From assembly GCA_017609945.1 (NCBI GenBank), contig JAFCCZ010000029.1:1-10387 (forward strand): a stretch of 10,387 nucleotides of DNA, written 5' to 3'. The translations under genes and the position numbers were made by a program. The notes under the pieces are model-generated. The model made no database searches, was not told the origin of the DNA, and saw only the letters and a program-made list of their open reading frames with translations. Below are positions 5,859 to 10,387 of the stretch, in pieces. This stretch comes from Candidatus Iainarchaeum sp. (GTDB taxonomy: Archaea; Iainarchaeota; Iainarchaeia; Iainarchaeales; GCA-2688035). How positions within the stretch are numbered: position 1 is the first letter of the stretch; each line of letters begins with the position of its first letter.

Positions 5859-8033
5859 CTACTTGAAGACGCTGAGATCGCGCGTCTGCGACGGCTTTTT
5901 CTTCCTATACTGAATGAACACAAACACCGCCAGAACAATGATGACAAGAACAACAATAATGCCAACCGCAATTACCGCAATATCCTGTAGCGAGCCAAGG
6001 CCGGCAAGGTCAAGGCCTAGGATATCAAAGCCGGAGGGGGGAGTCGCAGAAGTCCCGCTCAAAAACACCGGCGGGACAGGATACTTGTTCACAACATTGT
6101 TCGCAGTCAAGGCGTCCGCCTCCTCCTGTGTCAAATCCCTGTTCAGGCCGTAGGAAACCTCGCCGGAAGAAATCCCGTTCCTGTCAAGGCTAAATTCAAT
6201 TATTGGGTCAGCCTGCGTTACCTCAAACTCGTAAAAACTGAAAAGGTCTGAAGCATCTGAAGCAAACTCCTTTGGAACAAACTCGATAAGCTTTGCAGAC
6301 TCAACGTTGTTGTCCAAAAGGAACTGTAGCGGGAAAGTAAAGCGCACAACAATGCTTGCCCTGAAAGTTATCGTGTTTTCGTCCGAAACTTTGACGAGCT
6401 CAAGAGATCTCAGTGGTGAAGCTGCCTTAATTGTGGTTATCGCATTCTGAACAAGCGCATGATCCAAGGAAGAGGCATTTAGAAGAATTGAAACCTGCTC
6501 TGCGTTGTAAACAAACTCGGAAGAGCCATAATCCTCAATTACAAGGATGTCCTCAATTGATTCAAAGAGATCCTTTGCCTTGAACGCAAACTGCCTTGAA
6601 TCGGTATACGCATTGCCACCCTCATCATAAAGCTCTTCGGCCCTTGAAAGGTTGCTGTCTGCCTCGGTAAGCCTTGCTGAAAGAGAGTCTGAAAGAATGT
6701 TTCTCTTCTTTAAGGAATTTATGAAATCTATTGCCGCCTCCCCTGCCTCTGCTGCCTGGGAAATCGCCGAATTGGCGTCTCCCTCCTGATAAAGGGTGTT
6801 CAACAAAATTGCGCCGCCTGACGCCTCAACAGTGTTGCCGGCAAGGTCCTTTACAACTACCTTAAGCTGGTGCCTTCCATTGCTATAATTAAAGGTATTC
6901 CAGTCAATACTGTAAACATTGCCCTCCCCTGCAGACATCTCGCCAAGCGACTCCCAGTCATCTGTCCTCACAAAGAACTCAACAGAGGAAATTCCGCTCT
7001 TGTAGCCCCCATTGTCAAACGCCTTTACCTCTGCAGTTACCTCCTCTGAAATGGTTTCGTTCAGCTCCGGAGAAATTATTTCCCCGGTTGGATCGGTAAC
7101 ATCGTAAATAAACTCTATGTCCTGCGAGCAATCGTCTCCCAAACGCTCCCTTGCATCAAGATCAAGCTTTATTACTCCCTCATTTACTGTGGTTAGGTCA
7201 AGCTCGCCGGAATAGTCTGAAAAGTTGCTCTTTCCCGCAAAGAATTCGTGCTCTGTTCCATCAGGGAGCGTTGCTGTTAGGGTTGCGCCAAAAACGTTTC
7301 CGTCAGAAGTGATCGAAACCAATAACTTCTGCTCGTCTTCTGAAAGCTCCGCGCCAAGCGAAATGCTAAGGTTGCAGAATACACTGGTTGTTGCAGATGC
7401 CCTGTTGCTCATACTGCTCTGGTTTCCCGCTTTGTCAATCGCAACAAGCAAATAGAAAAAGGTTGAGTTTTCCTCCATATTGTTTGTGTCTGTGTAGCTT
7501 GTCCCGTAAATCGGGGCATACCTCTTTGTGGCCTCCCTGAAAGTAAAATCAAAAAACCTGCTTCTGTGAATGCGGTAATGGTCAACGCCTGACGTGTTAT
7601 CAGTCGGTTCAATCCAGGAAAGGTCAATGTTTCCCTCGCTGTTTGCCGTTGCCTTAAGAATTTCGCGCTCGTCCCAGCTTGGCCTGGTAATGTCAACCTG
7701 CAGCTTGTAGTGAGACACCGGGCCAAGGGTTGTTCCGTTAACGGCCCTTACGTGAAAATAGTACGTGCCGTCCCTTCCAAAGGCAAACCTTTTTGAAAGC
7801 AGGTCCGTAAAATCGTCTTCAAGCGAGGGCTCGGTGTCAGGATTCTGACCCTTCACAAAATAGTAGCCAGTTGCATCGTCAACCGCATTCCAGTCCATCA
7901 TCACATTCCCCTTATACCAGCTATCGGGGTCAGGGTGGCTTGGGCTTGAAACTACTGGCGCGTCCAAAGAAAGCACGTTAGTTGACAGAATAAGAAGCGA
8001 AACGCAGAGCAATGCGGCAAATTTTCTTCCCAT
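5859..8033 (-). CDS. secreted membrane-anchored protein with FN3/Ig-like domains
   Basis: This is a 724-residue predicted surface protein. Residues 1-22 form a signal peptide (GRK, then a hydrophobic run ending near VLSLDA). Two fibronectin-III-like domains follow, at about 25-115 (with GTYYFHVRAVNG) and 120-216 (with YLLVAIDKAGNQS). An Ig-like region (about 220-313) has C220 and C302 as a possible disulfide, and a bacterial-Ig-like domain spans about 318-412 (with VVVKDLAGN). A helical, heptad-like section (about 418-500) and a beta-rich section (about 505-630) come next, then a Pro/Gly linker. One membrane helix lies at about 685-707 with a basic cytoplasmic tail (YRKKKPS), giving an outside-in, C-anchored topology. 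Several NxS/T sequons suggest N-glycosylation. The gene lies 33 bp after the glycosyltransferase stop, probably in the same unit. The ligand is unknown. Confidence 0.88.
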   Translation of the reverse strand: MGRKFAALLCVSLLILSTNVLSLDAPVVSSPSHPDPDSWYKGNVMMDWNAVDDATGYYFVKGQNPDTEPSLEDDFTDLLSKRFAFGRDGTYYFHVRAVNGTTLGPVSHYKLQVDITRPSWDEREILKATANSEGNIDLSWIEPTDNTSGVDHYRIHRSRFFDFTFREATKRYAPIYGTSYTDTNNMEENSTFFYLLVAIDKAGNQSSMSNRASATTSVFCNLSISLGAELSEDEQKLLVSITSDGNVFGATLTATLPDGTEHEFFAGKSNFSDYSGELDLTTVNEGVIKLDLDARERLGDDCSQDIEFIYDVTDPTGEIISPELNETISEEVTAEVKAFDNGGYKSGISSVEFFVRTDDWESLGEMSAGEGNVYSIDWNTFNYSNGRHQLKVVVKDLAGNTVEASGGAILLNTLYQEGDANSAISQAAEAGEAAIDFINSLKKRNILSDSLSARLTEADSNLSRAEELYDEGGNAYTDSRQFAFKAKDLFESIEDILVIEDYGSSEFVYNAEQVSILLNASSLDHALVQNAITTIKAASPLRSLELVKVSDENTITFRASIVVRFTFPLQFLLDNNVESAKLIEFVPKEFASDASDLFSFYEFEVTQADPIIEFSLDRNGISSGEVSYGLNRDLTQEEADALTANNVVNKYPVPPVFLSGTSATPPSGFDILGLDLAGLGSLQDIAVIAVGIIVVLVIIVLAVFVFIQYRKKKPSQTRDLSVFK

Positions 8034-8066
8034 AGGTAGAATAGGGGATAAAAAGAATTAAAATCT

Positions 8067-8711
8067 TTAGTAAACAAGGCCCTTAAAGCTGGATTCGGGA
8101 ATTATTCCGCCAAAGTGCCCTGCCAACACAGAGGTGTCAACAAAAATCTTGAAACCGGCCTTTTTCACGAGCTCGCAGAAGAACACGTCCTCTCCAAAAA
8201 TCTCTGTCCTGTTGCGATAATCCATCTTGAACAATGGCTTGCCCTCGTTCTCCTTGCTTACCTTTTCAATAACCTCGCGCTTGATAAGGCAGGCTCCGAG
8301 CCCAACGGCGTCAATCTCAATGAGCTTGTTTGGCTCAATCTTCTCAGGTGCCTTGTAATGGCCGTCCGCCTGCTTAAAGCGATAGCAGGCCCTAAATGCC
8401 TTTCTCAAAACGTATAAAGCGGATACCATGTCCTTGTCGTGCTTCAAGAGAACGTCAGCAAGGTTCTGCGGCAAAACCATATCAGAGTCAAGGAAAAGCA
8501 GGTGAGAACAATCGCTCTTTAGGAAATTCTCAACAAGAACGTTTCTTGCAACATCAACCGCGGTTGAGTCAACGTTGAAAAGCTTTAACGGGTGCTTTTG
8601 CGCCAAATCAATAAATAAGTTGATAAATGTCTTAAAGAAAACGCTTGGAACCTGGTTGTACAGGGGAATGCAAATTCCGATCTTTACTGCTTCCTTCTTT
8701 TCTTCCGCCAT
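8067..8711 (-). CDS. GT-A fold glycosyltransferase
   Basis: This 214-residue soluble protein has the GT-A pattern: a first beta strand (VKIGICIPLYNQ), the metal-binding DSD at 75-77 in LLFLDSDMVLP, AVGLGACLIKREV at about 135-147, and GEDVFFCELVKKAGFKIFVD at about 173-192, followed by H199. These match family 2-like transferases, with the DxD motif and a catalytic-acid region all present. It has no signal peptide or membrane helix, so it acts in the cytosol or at the inner face of the membrane. The sugar and acceptor are unknown; the adjacent surface protein with many sequons is a possible acceptor, by context only. ATG 8709-8711 is chosen because GTGAT lies 4 nt upstream; a GTG three codons earlier is an alternative. 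It starts 15 nt after a tRNA gene. Confidence 0.85.
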   Translation of the reverse strand: MAEEKKEAVKIGICIPLYNQVPSVFFKTFINLFIDLAQKHPLKLFNVDSTAVDVARNVLVENFLKSDCSHLLFLDSDMVLPQNLADVLLKHDKDMVSALYVLRKAFRACYRFKQADGHYKAPEKIEPNKLIEIDAVGLGACLIKREVIEKVSKENEGKPLFKMDYRNRTEIFGEDVFFCELVKKAGFKIFVDTSVLAGHFGGIIPESSFKGLVY

Positions 8712-8726
8712 GAAAATCACTTAAAT

Positions 8727-8884
8727 TGGGGCCGGCGGGATTTGAACCCGCGACACTACCCGTGGAATTTCCCTCATTACGGTTGCTGCTCAGCTGGAAA
8801 CTTCAGCTGCACATAGAACAAATCATCAAAAGACTGAATAGACTTAATTCTATCGTATGCTCTCCCAGACTGAGCTACGGCCCC
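8727..8884 (-). tRNA. tRNA gene with long, unusually placed insertion; isotype unresolved
   Basis: The ends are clearly tRNA. The acceptor GGGGCCG pairs fully with CGGCCCC, followed by discriminator A and no encoded CCA. T8-A9, the D-stem GCTC/GAGC with loop AGTCTGGGA, the T-arm GCGGG-TTCAAAT-CCCGC and variable loop GTGTC are all normal. The total is 158 nt, about 84 more than a mature tRNA. The first three anticodon-stem bases TAC (27-29) match GTA (41-43), but the next bases (GA) do not pair with GG, and position 33 would be A instead of T. The usual 37/38 intron therefore does not fit. An intron near 29/30, possibly with a second short one before 41, is the simplest reading. One such splice gives a TACCC/GGGTA stem with anticodon AAT, but others are possible, so I do not assign an amino acid. 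A disrupted gene is the alternative. Confidence 0.75.
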
Positions 8885-8887
8885 AGT

Positions 8888-9751
8888 TTAACTGCTACTA
8901 TTGATAATATCTTGTAGAACATCTTTTTTAAATCTACCTAAGTTATGTCCCCTTATAACCCTGCCATACCCAAACCCAACCTTCTTCGAAAAAAGCATAA
9001 AATTTTTGAGTTCTTTTCTAATTCTGATTGTGTGCACTACAACTTTTTTACTGCTAGTTTTAGTGCAATTTAAACCCAAAGAACAATGCATCTTAACCAA
9101 ATCAATAATCATTTTTTCACTTTTTGATGCCCCGGTTAAATAGCCGATATACCCTATCGTTCCTTCATCGTCCCAAAAGGCTCTTAAGAAAGCACATTTA
9201 ACTGATTCCTGCGCATCAAAAATTTGCTTTGGAATTCCTACGTTCTCTTTTGTACTAAAAGACTTAGAAAAAGTTCTAACAAACTGCCAAGCTTTCTTGG
9301 AAGAAAAACACACCTCATACCAATCAACATTCTTACCTTTTGTTTTTTGTATTTTCTGGGGCTTAATTTGGAATGCATTCTCTACGCTATTTACGAAATT
9401 ACTAATGGCTTCCAGTGAAGAGTTTGTATAATTCAACAAGTATTTTCCATTATGTTCTTTTGGGACGCTCCCATCAAAGAAAAGATGCCCCAAAATGTTC
9501 GCAAGCTGTTCGTCTAATTCGGGTTCGTTAATATCTTTTTCCTGCGCAAAGCTTTGTCTGAAGGCTTCTTGTCGTTTCCGCTGACTTTTAATCAATTTAT
9601 ATTTAGCACTTTTAGATAGTTTTATTTCCTTGGCATATTTGTGAATTGTTGCCGGACTAAGATTCAATTGTTTAGCAATGGTTTTGAAGCCGCGTCCTTT
9701 TTTTCGCAATAAACAAATTTTACTAATTATATCTTTATTCAATCTGCGCAT
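8888..9751 (-). CDS. free-standing LAGLIDADG homing endonuclease with N-terminal HTH
   Basis: This 287-residue protein has two LAGLIDADG motifs in one chain: ILGHLFFDGSV (about 87-97, acidic D93) and FLRAFWDDEGTI (about 188-199, acidic D194). Both metal-binding acids are present, so it can fold as a single-chain nuclease cutting a long asymmetric site. Residues about 10-45 form a helix-turn-helix (GFKTIAKQLNLSPATIHKYAKE). The frame stays open upstream to 9967, but that part runs through an inverted repeat and into a tRNA gene; ATG 9749-9751 with a TATA box 25 bp upstream is the credible start. The gene is visibly more A/T-rich than its neighbours, suggesting transfer. Its stop lies 3 bp from the start of the interrupted tRNA gene downstream, and another intron-bearing tRNA gene lies upstream. 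A role in spreading these insertions is inferred. Confidence 0.88.
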   Translation of the reverse strand: MRRLNKDIISKICLLRKKGRGFKTIAKQLNLSPATIHKYAKEIKLSKSAKYKLIKSQRKRQEAFRQSFAQEKDINEPELDEQLANILGHLFFDGSVPKEHNGKYLLNYTNSSLEAISNFVNSVENAFQIKPQKIQKTKGKNVDWYEVCFSSKKAWQFVRTFSKSFSTKENVGIPKQIFDAQESVKCAFLRAFWDDEGTIGYIGYLTGASKSEKMIIDLVKMHCSLGLNCTKTSSKKVVVHTIRIRKELKNFMLFSKKVGFGYGRVIRGHNLGRFKKDVLQDIINSSS

Positions 9752-9773
9752 TAACAAAAAAAGTGTTTTCGCA

Positions 9774-9779
9774 TTTAAA
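9774..9779 (-). promoter_or_regulatory. TATA box for the homing endonuclease
   Basis: TTTAAA (minus-strand context GTTTAAATGC) is centred 25 bp upstream of ATG 9751, which predicts a leaderless mRNA starting at the ATG. It supports the shorter start over the open frame that extends to 9967. Confidence 0.5.
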
Positions 9780-9852
9780 CCTCTTTCCAAGGAGAGTGCA
9801 TTTCCACTGAATTTTTCTTCGGAAGAATTTCCACCAATATTTTCCTTTTTGT

Positions 9853-9912
9853 GAACTTTTTGGAAGCGAGCTTGCTTGCGCCCAACAGGGTGCGAGCGCT
9901 CCGAAAAAGTTC
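9853..9912. repeat. inverted-repeat element, copy A, after tRNA-Lys(UUU)
   Basis: The outer arms GAACTTTTTGG and CCGAAAAAGTTC face each other. An inner 8-bp stem (9876-9883 with 9888-9895, two wobble pairs in RNA) closes a 4-nt loop. The left arm (14 bp, 9853-9866) and the right block (9904-9924, running into the tRNA 3' end) are identical to copy B at 10090-10147, while the middle differs in sequence and length. Together with copy B it is the only repeated element I see in the window with more than 12 bp identity per arm. Confidence 0.75.
9904..9908 (-). terminator. T-run after tRNA-Lys(UUU)
   Basis: On the minus strand, TTTTT begins 9 nt after the last tRNA base, within CTTAGAACTTTTT. Runs of T are the usual archaeal termination signal. 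The same sequence, with six T, follows the second tRNA-Lys gene. Confidence 0.5.
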
Positions 9913-9916
9913 TAAG

Positions 9917-10027
9917 CGAGCCCGCAGGGATTCGAACCCTGGACACATGGCTCTTTTCAGCGACCAAACTTAACTAGCTTAAGCCACCTTAAAAGGCCAT
10001 TGCTCTACCAGGCTGAGCTACGGGCCC
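9917..10027 (-). tRNA. tRNA-Lys(UUU) with 37-nt intron
   Basis: The acceptor GGGCCCG pairs with CGGGCTC (one G-U pair) and is followed by discriminator G, as in archaeal tRNA-Lys; CCA is not encoded. The D-arm is GCTC-AGCCTGGTA-GAGC, the anticodon stem ATGGC/GCCAT is perfect, the variable loop is GTGTC and the T-arm is CAGGG-TTCGAAT-CCCTG. The loop C-T-TTT-A-A puts anticodon TTT at 9991-9993. Removing the intron leaves a standard 74-nt tRNA. No clear TATA box lies upstream, where the sequence is purine-rich on this strand, so it may be made from the promoter of the tRNA-Lys(CUU) gene. LysRS, its charging enzyme, is encoded at 4219-5814. Confidence 0.96.
9953..9989 (-). other. archaeal tRNA intron at position 37/38 of tRNA-Lys(UUU)
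   Basis: The 37-nt intron lies just after A37, the standard archaeal site. The exon bases CTTT (32-35) can pair with AAAG at the intron end, as in the central helix of a bulge-helix-bulge, although the 3' bulge looks shorter than the three-base standard. Inside the intron CTTAA and TTAAG form a hairpin with loop GCTAG. Exact boundaries can shift by one base because of flanking A and G. The tRNA splicing endonuclease would remove it. Confidence 0.85.
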
Positions 10028-10035
10028 TGGTAACA

Positions 10036-10089
10036 ACTACTTTACTTTCTTCCTTCTTTTTCTTTCTTTCCTTTTTTTTCGTTTTTTGC
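10036..10089. other. pyrimidine-rich tract between the two tRNA-Lys genes
   Basis: The plus strand is almost purely T and C here (runs such as TTCTTCCTTC and CCTTTTTTTTC). It carries no gene, tRNA or clear promoter. It separates the start of tRNA-Lys(UUU) from inverted-repeat copy B. Confidence 0.6.
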
Positions 10090-10135
10090 GAACTTTTTGG
10101 AAGGAAATCGTTAGATTTCCGCTCCAAAAAAGTTC
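10090..10135. repeat. inverted-repeat element, copy B, after tRNA-Lys(CUU)
   Basis: The outer arms GAACTTTTTGG and CCAAAAAAGTTC enclose an inner perfect 7-bp stem GGAAATC/GATTTCC with the 4-nt loop GTTA (10110-10113). The outer arms match copy A at 9853-9912, whereas the inner stem has a different sequence yet again ends in a 4-nt loop. The right end continues without a break into the tRNA-Lys(CUU) 3' end. Confidence 0.78.
10126..10131 (-). terminator. T-run after tRNA-Lys(CUU)
   Basis: On the minus strand six T follow the tRNA 3' end by 8 nt, in the same context CTTAGAAC as after tRNA-Lys(UUU). This is a plausible archaeal poly-T terminator. Confidence 0.5.
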
Positions 10136-10139
10136 TAAG

Positions 10140-10213
10140 CGAGCCCGAAGGGAGTCGAACCCTCGACCTACCGGTTAAGAGCCGGGCGCTCTACCAGACT
10201 GAGCTACGGGCCC
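10140..10213 (-). tRNA. tRNA-Lys(CUU)
   Basis: This 74-nt tRNA has no intron. The acceptor GGGCCCG/CGGGCTC and discriminator G are identical to the UUU gene. The D-arm is GCTC-AGTCTGGTA-GAGC, the anticodon loop CTCTTAA has anticodon CTT at 10177-10179, the variable loop is AGGTC and the T-arm is GAGGG-TTCGACT-CCCTT with one G-U pair. The anticodon stem CCCGG/CCGGT has a mismatch at 27-43. CCA is not encoded. A TATA-like box lies about 28 bp upstream. The gene reads only AAG codons, complementing tRNA-Lys(UUU). Confidence 0.96.
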
Positions 10214-10236
10214 ACTTGTGATGTTGCAAATGCGAA

Positions 10237-10246
10237 CAAAAATTAA
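10237..10246 (-). promoter_or_regulatory. TATA-like box for tRNA-Lys(CUU)
   Basis: TTAATTTTTG on the minus strand lies 24-33 bp upstream of the first tRNA base, the expected spacing for an archaeal tRNA promoter. It may also drive tRNA-Lys(UUU) downstream. Confidence 0.45.
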
Positions 10247-10254
10247 CGGGGCAT

Positions 10255-10260
10255 AAAAAA
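10255..10260 (-). terminator. T-run after seryl-tRNA synthetase
   Basis: On the minus strand CATTTTTTATG, with six T, lies about 25 bp after the serS stop and just before the tRNA-Lys promoter. It fits an archaeal poly-T terminator for serS. Confidence 0.45.
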
Positions 10261-10285
10261 TGGGTTTAATTAAGTATTTAAAGCA

Positions 10286-10387
10286 TTACTTCCGCTTCTT
10301 TGACGGGATCTCCGCAAGGCCGTTCATGTAGGGGCGCAGGGCCTTTGGCACCTCAATTGTGCCGTTCTTGGTCTGGTAGTTTTCAAT
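10286..10387 (-). CDS. serS: seryl-tRNA synthetase, C-terminal end (partial)
   Basis: The last 33 codons of a gene running in from the right edge end at TAA 10286-10288. The residues ENYQTKNGTIEVPKALRPYM match the conserved C-terminus of class II seryl-tRNA synthetase ('ENyQ..dGsi.iPevLrPYm'). This segment forms motif 3 surroundings and the final strand of the catalytic core in the common (bacterial-type) SerRS, not the rare methanogen type. A short basic tail (PSKKRK) replaces the usual ending. The catalytic motifs themselves lie outside the window. Serine charging is therefore assigned from the C-terminus only. Confidence 0.88.
   Translation of the reverse strand: MENYQTKNGTIEVPKALRPYMNGLAEIPSKKRK

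Noticed and set aside
8726..8917. Plus-strand frame beginning MGPAGFEPATL
   Set aside because: It is the antisense of a tRNA T-arm, a well-known source of false proteins.
9752..9967. N-terminal extension of the homing endonuclease frame
   Set aside because: The frame is open, but it translates the inverted repeat and the 3' end of tRNA-Lys(UUU). A TATA box sits 25 bp before the internal ATG at 9751.
9853..10135. CRISPR-like array from the two repeat copies
   Set aside because: There are only two copies, each adjoining a tRNA gene, with no regular spacers and no cas genes.
10000..10221. Plus-strand frame ending SRTLDLPVKSRALYQTELRAHL
   Set aside because: It is antisense to the two tRNA-Lys genes and the pyrimidine tract and has no ribosome-binding site.

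Overview
The window reads as archaeal chromosome. The evidence is an archaeal-type triosephosphate isomerase, a class I lysyl-tRNA synthetase, a KaiC/RAD55-family ATPase, intron-bearing tRNA genes without encoded CCA, and short or leaderless mRNAs with TATA-like boxes about 25 bp upstream of starts. Base composition is intermediate and genes are tightly packed. I suspect a small-genome (DPANN-like) archaeon, but the sequence alone does not prove the lineage.

Layout. Positions 3-383 (+) hold the 3' end of an unrecognised gene with a very long lysine-rich tail. Converging on it is a minus-strand pair: triosephosphate isomerase (706-1392) followed by a small protein with a ribosome-hibernation-factor-like pattern (388-693). 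A divergent promoter region (1393-1549) with a 9-bp direct repeat separates this pair from a long RelA/SpoT homologue (1550-3424, +). A RecA-fold KaiC-like ATPase follows (3482-4222, +) and overlaps tail to tail with class I LysRS (4219-5814, -). Next, on the minus strand, are a secreted, membrane-anchored protein with Ig/FN3-like domains (5859-8033) and a GT-A type glycosyltransferase (8067-8711).

The right part is a tRNA and mobile-element region, all on the minus strand. From upstream to downstream it holds the C-terminus of seryl-tRNA synthetase (10286-10387), tRNA-Lys(CUU), tRNA-Lys(UUU) with a 37-nt intron, a LAGLIDADG homing endonuclease gene (8888-9751), and a third tRNA gene (8727-8884) whose anticodon arm is interrupted by a long insertion. 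Both tRNA-Lys genes are followed by the same inverted-repeat element: the outer arms are identical, while the inner stem differs in sequence but is kept in both.

Several genes share a theme of translation and amino-acid starvation: LysRS, two tRNA-Lys genes, SerRS, a (p)ppGpp synthetase homologue and a hibernation-factor-like protein. A complete RelA-type enzyme in an archaeon, with a synthetase domain that looks intact and a damaged hydrolase domain, is the most notable protein-coding feature. The homing endonuclease wedged between two interrupted tRNA genes is the most notable structural one.
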